NCBI GenBank assembly: GCA_037355855.1
Contig: CM074764.1
Span: forward strand, 4,489,753 to 4,553,752
Reading direction: 5' to 3'
DNA: 64,000 bases
Source: Pseudo-nitzschia pungens
Taxonomy: Eukaryota > Bacillariophyta > Bacillariophyceae > Bacillariales > Bacillariaceae
Both the position numbers and the translations under genes were made by a program. The stretch's first letter is position 1. Every line of letters begins with the position of its first letter. Positions 1 through 10,200 of the stretch are shown here, in pieces. The notes beneath the pieces are model-generated. The model was given only the letters and a program-made list of their open reading frames with translations. It searched no databases and was not told where the DNA came from.

Positions 1-188
1 CTCAAAACGTCAATACGACGGGCTGGGGCTTACCTAGAGGATTGTAACCTCGTTGACTCCGAAACGCATACTACAAGATAGAGGAAAAAGTATATACCTA
101 GAATCTGAGCTGTAGATACAAAAGGAATGATGTCATGCGAATCGAAGCACGTTGCATTGGAATCTACTTCGAATCATACACTGCTTAC

Positions 189-515
189 CTGGAGTTCGAA
201 CGTTTCTTTTCCCTCTCCAACCCTCAAAGATGAACATTGTATACTTGACGAAGTTCGTCTAACTATCTCCTCCATTAGTAAATGCCCGTTGTAATCGACT
301 TTTGGTAGACGATAAGATGCATCTTCGTCCACTCCGAAGCTCGCTGACGATGTTGAAGATGTCGTAACTGCTGTTCGTGCCGAAACGGAAATATCAACTG
401 CTGGTTGTGTTTTGTATGCTTTGTTCCTTTCGCTGTCCAGTCCAGATTTGGTGACAGATCTGGTTGCTTCATAGGACGATCCAGCATCCGCCGGGATTGA
501 CTGTTGACAGCCCAT
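189..515 (-). CDS. First exon of an MGC-type (acylated N-terminus) protein, partial
   Basis: I read a first coding exon on the minus strand that starts at the ATG at 515 and ends at a clean splice donor (CCAG|GTAAGC) at 189/188; the rest of the gene lies beyond the left edge. I chose this ATG over the longer open frame because the protein then begins MGCQQS, the Gly2-Cys3-Ser6 pattern typical of N-myristoylation followed by palmitoylation, which would put the product on a membrane face. The remaining roughly 100 residues are Ser/Thr-rich and polar with no domain I recognise; a segment near the end (GHLLMEEIVRRTSSS) looks helical. Function unknown. Many MGC-start proteins are kinases or small adaptors, but nothing visible here decides that. 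Confidence 0.45.
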
Positions 516-2032
516 CGTTTTGCGATGGTAATAAGGGTGCCGAGAAAACTTTTTTGCTTTGTCAACTTCTGTTCTTCCGAGGTCCAAGAACGCTTCTCCG
601 AAAAAACTGGTTTGACGCAACGTGATATCAGCGGTAAGGTTTACTGTTTACAACCTAAGAGAACGTCTTGTCTTGATTTTTGTTAAATACCGGTTACCTG
701 TCTGACACAAATCTTCCGCATCGAATAATCATGATTATTGATCATCGATTAGCTGCGGTGGAACGGCATTTCCATCTCTACCGGTACAAAAACACAGTTG
801 CATTTTCGTTGGGATAAAGATTGATAAAGATTGATAAAGATTCATTGAAATTCATGGTGATGAATTTTTGTGCATCTTCTCTTCAGTAAGATTTACGCAA
901 GGAACCAAAAACGAGGGGCTTGAATATTTTTATTAATAAAATCATTGTTTTGATTGAACACTTGTAATTTGTAATTCGTATCGCAGCAACTTTACTGAAC
1001 GAGAAAGATTTAGGACATCCTTGTTTTCGCACCGCGTACGAACATTTGTTGTGCCTACGATCTTTTGTTCAACATATCGCGTACGAGGTACAATCCAATT
1101 GTTTTTGGATTGGAAACAAAAATTCCAAGTATGAAGAATGTTCCGAGGGCAAAGCAAAGAGCAGATGAAAGAATGCAGATCCATCGTCGACAGGCTTAGT
1201 AGATTCTCTATTAGTACTCATTTTAAAATAAATTACAGAGGGCAGATTCCAAATTTCCCCCTTACGATAAACTCATTTTACTTTGACTTCATTCTGAGAC
1301 TTTCCTAACCTCTCTATTGCGGAGGAGTAGAAGCTCAAAGGAGAGGAGCAAACTGCAGATCAAAGACACAGGGGAAAGATTTTTTGGACCACAAAGAAAC
1401 ATTCAAATTACAATTTGTCAATCTTCTGCTGAAGAACGACAATCTCCCAGGACAATGACGAGTTCTTCCATTCTTCGAAAGCACGGACGAATGCTTGCTG
1501 TTTATGAGCTCTCAACAGAATTTTGCTGGTCTCGTGAGACTTCTCAGTGAGTTGAATTGTTACATCCTTAGCAATGTGGCAAGAGAAAATGAGAATTTGT
1601 GCATCTGTTGATCTGTTTCTGTTATTAGAATGAACGCCAGCAGTGAGCTTTGACCCTTCCATACGACTCTCGTCTTGGCAAAACTCGAAACCTCGGTTGG
1701 CTCCGCTTTGTGCGGTAGAAAAATAGTTTCGAATGGTTTGCGTAAAAATCAACGAACCTCTGGAAAGTCTTGGAGCGGGGAAGAAGTGGACATCGATTTT
1801 GTCATCCTACAGGCGTTTGTTTGTTTCGAACTATCCCTACCCCGAATGGGCCCTTAAACAATCCACGTACCATCGATTCTACGTACTCCACGGCACATGA
1901 ACTAATACAACGGTGTCGCGTCGAGTTGGCAACGCGTTCGGCATCCCGCTGCAAATCCCGAATTCGAACCAAAATTCTGTTCCGATCTGTCGATGCTGGA
2001 GCTGCGTTTGGATTGTGCGCCGAGACGGAACC
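516..2032. other. Intergenic spacer
   Basis: AT-rich sequence with no open frame that looks like a real gene. A minus-strand frame at 1408-1662 (from ATG at 1662) could encode about 84 residues but has no recognisable motif and weak coding character. A triplicated 11-bp unit (gattgataaag) is visible at about 821-852. Confidence 0.4.
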
Positions 2033-3361
2033 TTATTTCATACCCACGCTCGAAGTGGGAACTTTCATTCGGTATTTTTCTCGAACGGTGGTGTGCGGAA
2101 GGCCGGGGCAGGGTACCCCATCTCCGTCTCGATCCAGCTTGGCCACATCTCCGTAATAGGGTTTGTAGGTTTCGAACCACTGCAGGGCTTCTTCGTACGT
2201 TTCGAAATCCGAACAACCCTTGACGTCCCCGGGGTTCTTGGGTGGGTTTTCCTCGGAAAAGGTAACCGTCGCGCTCTCGTCCCGGACCTGCAGCTTGCCC
2301 CCGTCCGAGAAATAGACGGTTTCCACGCTGCGTTCGAGGGGCTCGAACTCGGCCACAAAGCTGCCGGTGGACGGTGCGTTTGGATCGTCGTTGTCGTTGT
2401 CGTCGCCAGCGCCCGCTCCTCCGTCGCACCTGGAGAATATTCCCAGTCCCCGGGATCGGGCCTCTTCCTGCCACGCCAGGAGCGACTCCGCTTCGATAAT
2501 CGGATCGGACACTCTTGGTTGTTGTTTTGCAAACCCGGTCTTGACGACCGCGAATCCGGTTTTCACCAGCTCTTCGTTGACCACGAGCGAGTCTTCCGAT
2601 CGAATCAGCACCACCTGGGGAATGCTGTTGTTGCTGTTGCTGTTGCTGTTGCTGCTGCCCGCTGCGAGGGTCTGGATCCGAACCGGGGTCTTCTTGGGCA
2701 GAAGCTGCCGGACCTTGTAGGACGGGCTGTATGTGAAGCAGGTGGGAAACTGAAAGTTGCTGTTGGTTCCCCCCGAAGACACGCTGGGCATTCGAACCCC
2801 GGCGAGACGGACCATCCCTTTCTTTTTCAGCAGTATCGTGTTGGCGTCCAGGATCCGTTCCACCTTGTCGGTTTCTAATTGCTGTAGCTGCTTTTGTTCG
2901 ATTCTCGATGCCCCGCCGGCTGCTGGATCGGCGTCGTTGTTTGCGGTTGTCACCGTACTCGATACAACCGGGGACGACGACGAAGACGAAGACGAAGACG
3001 CCGACGACAACAACAACTCTTCCTGCTGCCGCCGCCGAGTGCGCTGTACAGCACCGGGATCGTCCGAGTCCACGACATCACCAACTTGCTCTTGCAGCAA
3101 CGAAAGGAGGAGGACCCCGGTGTACCGTTGCTGCGAACCAGTCGATTCCTGCCAATGCCTTCGCATCGCCGATGAATCTTGGACGCTGGAATCGCTTGTG
3201 ATGCGAGGCAAAGCCTCCTGCAACCCCGGGCCGGGCCGTGGCACCGGCATCGGATGTTGCGCTAGCAAGCCGGCGGCGTTGTGGCACGTGCAGGCCAATG
3301 CCAAAGCAACGCAGATCGCCCGGGACCGATGGAGCTTTGCCGTTGGAGTTGACCGAAACAT
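2033..3361 (-). CDS. Secreted staphylococcal-nuclease-like protein with Excalibur Ca-binding motif
   Basis: A single-exon protein of 442 residues. The first 30 residues contain a hydrophobic stretch (AICVALALACTC) consistent with a signal peptide. Residues about 165-310 resemble a staphylococcal nuclease OB-fold (VERILDAN, GMVRLAGVRMP, and later EESLLAWQEEAR/RGLGIF-like text), interrupted by an Asn-Ser repeat insert. The C-terminus has an Excalibur-type calcium motif, DRDGDGVPC near 410-418, a module known mostly from bacterial extracellular proteins that often accompanies SNase domains. In SNase the catalytic Glu lies in a PE dipeptide just after the RL..V strand; here that place reads MPSV, so activity is doubtful. 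It would act outside the cell or in a secretory or plastid compartment. The gene is divergent from TELO2. The low-complexity Ser and Asn-Ser runs suggest repeat expansion in the coding sequence. Confidence 0.8.
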   Translation of the reverse strand: MFRSTPTAKLHRSRAICVALALACTCHNAAGLLAQHPMPVPRPGPGLQEALPRITSDSSVQDSSAMRRHWQESTGSQQRYTGVLLLSLLQEQVGDVVDSDDPGAVQRTRRRQQEELLLSSASSSSSSSSSPVVSSTVTTANNDADPAAGGASRIEQKQLQQLETDKVERILDANTILLKKKGMVRLAGVRMPSVSSGGTNSNFQFPTCFTYSPSYKVRQLLPKKTPVRIQTLAAGSSNSNSNSNNSIPQVVLIRSEDSLVVNEELVKTGFAVVKTGFAKQQPRVSDPIIEAESLLAWQEEARSRGLGIFSRCDGGAGAGDDNDNDDPNAPSTGSFVAEFEPLERSVETVYFSDGGKLQVRDESATVTFSEENPPKNPGDVKGCSDFETYEEALQWFETYKPYYGDVAKLDRDGDGVPCPGLPHTTVREKYRMKVPTSSVGMK

Positions 3362-3916
3362 GTTTTTTTTTTTCCCTGGATGTTGCGGAGCGATATTGTA
3401 GGCTAGGATAAGCTAGGTTGGGTTCGGCAAGGCCGCATGGATTATAGTGCAGGATCCTGGCATCGGTGTCACGGTCGGAAGGTTTGTCCTCGAATTCCAC
3501 CATTGACACGGGATGGTTGGTGACTCATTATTTTGCAGAAAAATCGCTTCGAAAGAAGTTTCAAAACAAAACTCGACGGTCGATGACGACACCGCAGTAA
3601 TTCCCGGTAAGTATCTTTAGTAAGATTGAGAGGTATGTTAGTAACTTAATCGTCGAGACGTTAGGATCGCGCGACAGTGAAGGCTACGGGGGGGGGCTGA
3701 GAAAATAATCATATCGATGTTCGTTCCAAATTTTGCGCGCCAGGGCCCCAATTTCGAATCCCGACTGGATCCCTCCAGCTTGGATCGAGACGCATCGACC
3801 ATCGACTCCTCGCTCCTCGACCATCGTCGATCGTCGATCGTCGATCGTCGCCCGTCGTTGCTTTGTTGCCCTGCAACAGGATGCCGGATTGGCATGCAAG
3901 CCAAAGGTCACTCAAT
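3362..3916. promoter_or_regulatory. Divergent promoter region between nuclease and TELO2
   Basis: This 555-bp spacer separates two outward-facing genes, so it should hold both promoters. Visible features are a T-run immediately before the nuclease ATG, a G8 run near 3688 and a cluster of overlapping ATCGTCGATCG words at about 3822-3850, directly upstream of the TELO2 start. The cluster may be a regulatory element or simply a microsatellite. No TATA box is obvious. Confidence 0.35.
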
Positions 3917-6900
3917 ATGGAGACAGCGGGCGAGACGGAAGAAAGGGAAGACGAATTCTGGTTGGATCAGTGCCGAGCCGCCAAGACGGTGGAAGAGCAG
4001 AAACAGTGCTTCGAAGATCTGGCCGAGTTTTTGGAGGGAATCGAAACACAGACACAGACACAAACAGAAAGACAAACAGAAAGACAACCGATAGGCGGCG
4101 CGAGGGAACGCAACCGCTGCTGCCCCCGATCCGGTCGAGACGGGAACGAGTCTGGCAAACGGAGCAAGATTCCGAGCGGTCGCGCGGTCCGAATCGACGG
4201 CAAACGAAGCGGCAGCCTGAAAGTCCTCGCGGTGCGAGAAAGGATTGCCCGCTGCGTCCTTACGACGTGGCCGTACGGGCAGGTATCGGCTCACGCCTGC
4301 ATCGATCGGGTGCTGGACGCCTGCTCTCCGGTGGTGGCCATTTCGACCTGCTCGTCGCTGCTCAAAGAAATCGCCGCAGCATCCGATCTCGGACAAAACA
4401 ATCACGATTGCAACGACAATCATCTCGATGGGAACGAACACGACCGACCGGTTTCATCTTCTTCGTCTTCTTCTTTGCTGTCCTGGACGGCCAAAACGAG
4501 TTCGCTGCCACTGCGCAGCATCGTACAGGCTTGTTGGACAACTATTCAGCGAATGCTCCTGACCGTGCCATCGGTGAGAAACCACGGCTCTCCGTCACCG
4601 GTGCCTTCGAACACAGGTGGCAACGACAAAACCGATGCGCTGGAATGGCAACGATTCGTGTCGTCCGTCGTTCTGCTTTTGCCGCAAACGCTTGCCAACG
4701 CCTGTCACGTGGTCAAACTCCAGGTTCCTCTGCGCGGAACACCCACCCATTTCTATCCGCGATTGGTCTCTTGTGCCTGGAGGCGGGCGCGGGCGCAGAT
4801 TCGGATTCGGATTCGGATTGGGTGGCAAGCACAATCTGGTGGCGGCAACGACTGCTCGCACGCAACCAGTGCCGATCCGGTGGTATACGCAAAGCGTTTG
4901 ATCACCCAGATGGTCCGGACGCGACGCGGCGATCAGGTGGCACAAGGCTTGATGCGGCAATCCTCCGAAACCAATAGCGACGCCCAGGAATGCGATGGAG
5001 AGAGAAGTGGCAATGGCGCAAGGGATGTTTTGTCTTTCTTCCTGGTGTCGCTCGATTTGGCACCGCGAGACATGGCCGCCTTGGTGTTCGCTATGCTGCA
5101 ACACGCCAGCGTTCCGGGATGCACCGGCGTCGACCACGACAAGGTGCAATCGCATCGCCACCGGCACAGCGCCAACAGAACTCGAAGCATCTGCAACAAC
5201 TTGTTCTGGGCCTCGACCGTGGAACACCAAGAAGCGATCACCGAACAACTGGTCTTCCACAGCAGGGCATCCGTTCCCGGGCGTTTCGCCAGCAACGGGA
5301 AACGCGGACACGAACGCGGACACGAACGCGACCGCAACGGCGGCGCCACTCCCGATTCCAAATCCCGAGAAAAAGCGCGGCGGCGATGGAGCCGGTGGGT
5401 GGCGGACGTTCTGGCACCGCACCCCGAGTTCAATGGTGGATCGGAGCGGGAGCGGGAGCGATCGTTGTCGTTCTCCCACCACTTGGCGAGCATTGCGGAT
5501 CGCTGGTCCCAGTGGACCTTTCTTCAGGAAGCGGACGGTCGGCTCCAGCACCACGTTTCGCTCGTCTTGTCGCGGGGACTGGTTCGTCTCGAGTCACCGC
5601 GAGCCCCGGCATCGTCCCTGTCCCTTCGAGATCCTTCCCAACGCGAGCTCACGACGTCTCTGGTCAATGGGGTTTCGCATCGTTTGGGTTCGACACTGGT
5701 GGTGCCGAGACAGGACGGGATGCGGATTGCCCAACAAATGGCCAGGGGACTGGGCCAAGACGGTCTTCGATTCGACGAATACATTCCCGATGACGATAGT
5801 TCCACCGATGCCGAAGATTGCGAGGATTGCGACGTCGACTCTTCCCGGAAAACGGAACGAAACCAACCAAAGAAACGAGGCCGCGGATTCGTAGATCCCG
5901 ACGAAGATTACGAAAGCGAAGAGGAGGAGGACGAAGAAGTTCACGGCAACAGAGAAGTCGACACCGATTCGAAGCCGGGAGATCGCAAACCTCTAACGAG
6001 TTCAATCGTAGATTCGATCGGTGACAACGACAGCGACAACGACAACGACAACGAGAGCGAGAGCGACAATAACGACGACGATTTGTCCATCGAATGGGAA
6101 GACGAGCTTCTCCCTTACGACCTGGACGACGACGAAGAAGACCTCAGGCAAACGCCCAGGCCTCTGCACTTGCTGGAAGCCTTGGATCTCTTGCGAACGG
6201 GAGACAATCACGATCACGCATACAGCCGGCACGAAGCTGCTCTCGATGCTCTCCCAGAATTGATTCGGGCTCGCCCGGACGATTTGGGAGACGTGGCCGT
6301 CTCCCTGGTGTTGGAACTCTTGCGAATGCAAGACAAATTCGACATTGAAGATTTCGGCTCGAAACGAGAAGCGGCAATGAGGGCACTCGTGGTGGAGGAA
6401 CCGGCGTCGGTGGGGCAGACTTTGATCGAACAGTTGTTCGAAGAAAGCGGTCTTTCCGACAAATTGGCAATCGTTGCTTGTTTGCAGGGTGCCGCCTTTG
6501 AGCTTTCCGGAAACAAAGATCTCATAGAGGGGATGATGAAGAAAGCCGAGGAACGTCCCTCGCCAGCAAAGATGAATCTTCCGTCAGAATCTCAGAGACG
6601 TAACGAGACGCCGAAATTCCAAAAAGACCAAACGCTTCGCGTTCTTACCAAAACCCGCCGGAAACGCTCGCGTGCCCAACAAAAGGCAATAAGGAATCAA
6701 TTCTCCAGCGTTGCTCCGATGTGGTTTTATTCTTTGATCGCAGGTTTCATAAAGCACAAAGAGAACGAGGTATTGTGGACAGGTTCGACCGGATCCATAC
6801 TTTTGACCTATTTTCTTCGTTGCCTTGCAACAATCGTAGAGTTTTCGGGGGTCCAAGTTGCTCAAGTATTGGCAAACGATTTGTTGAACCTGGTCTGGGA

Positions 6901-7126
6901 CTTTCGAAGCGCTGACGTTGCGGAAGTCCGACTCTCGGTGTTGGTTGCCGTGTCGACGTCCATCGCTATGCTATCGGACGAAAAACTCATTGCGCTCCTC
7001 TACGGTGAGGCACGCCTACCCAAAACAATGCTTGAAATGTCGCACAACGATCCAGACAAAGAGTGCAGAAGTCTTTGCAAAACAATATCCGTATCGATCC
7101 ACGAAGTATTGAAGACTAACTTCTAA
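3917..7126 (+). CDS. TELO2: Telomere length regulation protein TELO2/TEL2
   Basis: Single-exon protein of about 1069 residues taken from the ATG at 3917 (METAGETEER); an in-frame ATG exists 54 bases upstream. TEL2 is the HEAT/ARM-type scaffold of the TTT complex (TELO2-TTI1-TTI2), which with HSP90 matures PI3K-like kinases such as TOR, ATM and ATR. Recognition rests on the conserved C-terminal half. An acidic linker is followed by PYDLDDDEEDL at about 733, then PRPLHLLEALDLL and helices containing ALDALPELIRARPDDL and MQDKFDIEDF, matching the TEL2 conserved domain. The terminal helices (FSSVAPMWFYSLIAGF, LLNLVWDFR) also fit the family. The N-terminal half is poorly conserved and rich in expanded repeats, such as a TQTQTQTERQ run from a CAGACA microsatellite. 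It lies tail to tail, 88 bp from the next gene. Confidence 0.85.
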   Translation: METAGETEEREDEFWLDQCRAAKTVEEQKQCFEDLAEFLEGIETQTQTQTERQTERQPIGGARERNRCCPRSGRDGNESGKRSKIPSGRAVRIDGKRSGSLKVLAVRERIARCVLTTWPYGQVSAHACIDRVLDACSPVVAISTCSSLLKEIAAASDLGQNNHDCNDNHLDGNEHDRPVSSSSSSSLLSWTAKTSSLPLRSIVQACWTTIQRMLLTVPSVRNHGSPSPVPSNTGGNDKTDALEWQRFVSSVVLLLPQTLANACHVVKLQVPLRGTPTHFYPRLVSCAWRRARAQIRIRIRIGWQAQSGGGNDCSHATSADPVVYAKRLITQMVRTRRGDQVAQGLMRQSSETNSDAQECDGERSGNGARDVLSFFLVSLDLAPRDMAALVFAMLQHASVPGCTGVDHDKVQSHRHRHSANRTRSICNNLFWASTVEHQEAITEQLVFHSRASVPGRFASNGKRGHERGHERDRNGGATPDSKSREKARRRWSRWVADVLAPHPEFNGGSERERERSLSFSHHLASIADRWSQWTFLQEADGRLQHHVSLVLSRGLVRLESPRAPASSLSLRDPSQRELTTSLVNGVSHRLGSTLVVPRQDGMRIAQQMARGLGQDGLRFDEYIPDDDSSTDAEDCEDCDVDSSRKTERNQPKKRGRGFVDPDEDYESEEEEDEEVHGNREVDTDSKPGDRKPLTSSIVDSIGDNDSDNDNDNESESDNNDDDLSIEWEDELLPYDLDDDEEDLRQTPRPLHLLEALDLLRTGDNHDHAYSRHEAALDALPELIRARPDDLGDVAVSLVLELLRMQDKFDIEDFGSKREAAMRALVVEEPASVGQTLIEQLFEESGLSDKLAIVACLQGAAFELSGNKDLIEGMMKKAEERPSPAKMNLPSESQRRNETPKFQKDQTLRVLTKTRRKRSRAQQKAIRNQFSSVAPMWFYSLIAGFIKHKENEVLWTGSTGSILLTYFLRCLATIVEFSGVQVAQVLANDLLNLVWDFRSADVAEVRLSVLVAVSTSIAMLSDEKLIALLYGEARLPKTMLEMSHNDPDKECRSLCKTISVSIHEVLKTNF

Positions 7127-7214
7127 CGATGTAGCGATCAAAATTCTCTAAAGTTCTTAATTCGAATCATTTCATGATAGGGCATGTAGCAACATATACG
7201 CGAGTGCACTCATT

Positions 7215-10200
7215 TTAACCTCCTTCGTCCATTCCTTTACCATCAGCGTCGGTTCCGAGGTTCCCTTTAGTTCCATCTTCGACTGTTTCATTTTTCATGA
7301 CAATGCCGACATTCTCGTCCTCTTCACCTTTAGTTTGGTCGTAAGCATTCTCTTCCTTGTCAACGTTCACTGTCGGTTGAACACTGTCCTCCAGATCTAC
7401 TCCATCTTGAGTGGCATCTTCAACGATTTCGTCTTTCTCGGGTAGTGTATACCGACTCACTCGTTTTGTCCAGCCCGCTGTGAATCCTGCAGACCCATCC
7501 GGACCTTTTGCCATCATTGACTGAGCCATGATTGTCCCACCGCGATCTTTCTTTACCGTGAGATTGAGTTTCGGACGCTGTCTGTTCTTTCCCGACCCGA
7601 CAACAAGTTTTGATGCCAGATAAAGGTCCGAAGTGCGACACAGACCATAAATCTTCCCGTCGTGTAAAATTCCTTCCATCGATTCTTTTTCCTTCAGGAT
7701 AGATGCAGAACAGCTTATAACATCCGCCAGGTCAATGTCATATACTTCCTGATTTGCTGTCGCTGCAATGAACTGGGCGGTTCCCTTGTTCTTCTTGTCC
7801 TCGGTCTCAATGATTCGAATATTCTCCAATCTGCCACGCTGTAAAGTAGCTGTTTCACGCTTCACTATCCGAATATCACGAGCATTTTTTCGTTTTCTCC
7901 CTTTAACGAAAGACACAAGATCACCACGTTTCGGATGTGTTGATCCGTCCATTGACGACGTTGCTCCCGCACCATGAATAGCAATTGACCCGTTCGTATA
8001 ACTGATACGCGACAGGATTGATGCAATACCATTTTCTTCCCGACCACCGTCGTCACTACTCAAATCATCATCTTCACTCGTAACTCCGTCTGCACTTCCG
8101 ACACTCTTTGTCTCATCAACACTCACGTCACCACAGGATGCCACACTGTCTAACGATGCCGATCTATTTTTTCTCCTTCGGACGCGTTGTTTTTGGAACA
8201 TTCCTGTTTTGTCCTCCAACAATAAGATGCAGCCATCTTCTACCATATCTTGCTTCAAAGTCGAGGCTTTGGAATCATCGATGGAGTCTGCCCATCTCCC
8301 GTTGCCGACCTTATCGCCACTGCCTTTCGCGGTTTTTCGTGCAGGGGTGTTCTTCAGAGTCGTATGTGAAGGTTCCATTAGAATGTATCCCAAGCATGCA
8401 TTCTTCGACGCTACGGAAGGAATCGTTCCATTGGGTACGCTTTCAACGTTGATTGCAACACGCTTCGTACCCTCCATGGCAATATCAAACTTGACTTCGT
8501 TGCCTTTGACAAATCGCCTATCCTTCGGAAGGTGGAAGAAGAGAATTTCACTTCTTGTGTTGTTCTCGTCAAATACCGCAATAAAACCAAAGTTTCGTCG
8601 AAGAACTACATCCTTCACAACTCCCAATCCTGATGATTCCGTTTCTGTCAATACGGTCGGATTTCCTTCTCCGAATTTCCTCTCGGTAATCTTGAGATTC
8701 TTGACGATAATCTTCCCATTTCTGCGATTTTGGACGATGTCGCATACAATGAGGTCACCAGGTGACGGAGGCACGTCTTTCTTGAGCGCCTCGTCGAGGC
8801 AACTCTTTTCGAATCGGATATTTTTCAAAGGGCGAGTATTTTGTTGCTTTACCTTTTTCTTCCCCTTGGTCGATGCCACGGATTTTGGTGAATCTTTCTC
8901 ACTCTCTGCCTCGGCTTGCTCTGTTTTGTTCTCGTCTTCGCTTTCGATTCGTCTGATGCAAATCCGTCCTGGGTGGGGTGCAATACCAGGAACCGGAATG
9001 TGGGTGCATTCCAAGGCAGTTCCCCCTTTCAACTTCGCCATTTCCGTGATCACATCATCGTCGTTCATACCGAGCGTATCTCGAAAGACAAGGGACTTTC
9101 TTCCATTCGGCAAACTGGATTCTTCCAAAAAAGAAGTGATCATTTCTGCAACAATTGGGTGCCTTTCTTCCATGCTCATTGGTTTGATAGTATTATCATC
9201 CAAATCTATGGAACCCGTGTACAGCTGTTGTGGGTTGATGGACTTAATCACACCCTTGCAGTCGGTGGCAAGAACTTTCTCCAGTGCGACCGCCGACTTT
9301 GGCAGGAGGACGATGCGTTGACCCCGGATATTCTCTCTCGCGTGTTGTGCTCCGCGGCGACGTCCCCGTTGGGTAGTGGTTGTTATGTTTCCGTGAGCGC
9401 AAATATCAAACTGTACGGCCGCTTCTGCTGCCAATGCAACCCTTTGATCAAAACCCATGCATCTACGAACATCTCTCTGAAGTTCCTCTGGAATGAAATC
9501 GTAAGTTTTGAAGTGGACATCCACTGGCCTTTCGGCGAAATGAATGAATCCATAATCAGCCTTCAGGGTGTGGATGACTCCTTCGGCCCGTCCAGCGAGT
9601 GACAAACTCACCAGTCGTATGGCAGGCTGTTCCTCCGAATTCTCTTCATTCGCAGTGCTCGGTGGGATGACCGATCCACCCAATCCAAGTTTGTAGAGCG
9701 TCGGAACAGCGCGGTAGCTTCCATCCACGACCTCCTTGATAACATCAAACAGAAGAGTATCGCCATCTTTTATCCATACACCACTTGCTGAAACGTTGCG
9801 GTGGTTAAGGTACGTGAAGACTCCTCCCGGAACATCAGAGAAATGCAGCGAGATATCGCCTTGAATGGCAACGCCATTTTCTGGCAACGAGCTGCGCAAA
9901 CCAACGAATCCCATTTTGCTGTCGTCGCCTTTCGATCCCGGACTGGGTGGGAGCGGTGCTCTGAGGACAACACCCTTCACACCCTTTGCTACCACGGTGT
10001 GAAACACAACACTTCCCTTGGGCAAGCAATGAATCTGTCGAGCGCTGATTCTGACGTTGCTATTGCCGCCACTGTTGTTCGAGTTTGAGGATTTGTTGCT
10101 GTTCTGCCGTTCCGTCTGTTCCTCTGTCACCACCAAAAACTTGAGTTCTTGGCCCTTGAGAAGCTCAAATTCGTCGTCCTCTTCGTCACCCGCCGCGTCG

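Noticed and set aside
1913..2878. Long plus-strand frame opposite the nuclease gene
   Set aside because: Antisense shadow of the nuclease coding sequence; no motif, composition dictated by the opposite strand.
4595..5554. Long minus-strand frame opposite TELO2
   Set aside because: Shadow frame without domain; TELO2 on the plus strand explains the openness.
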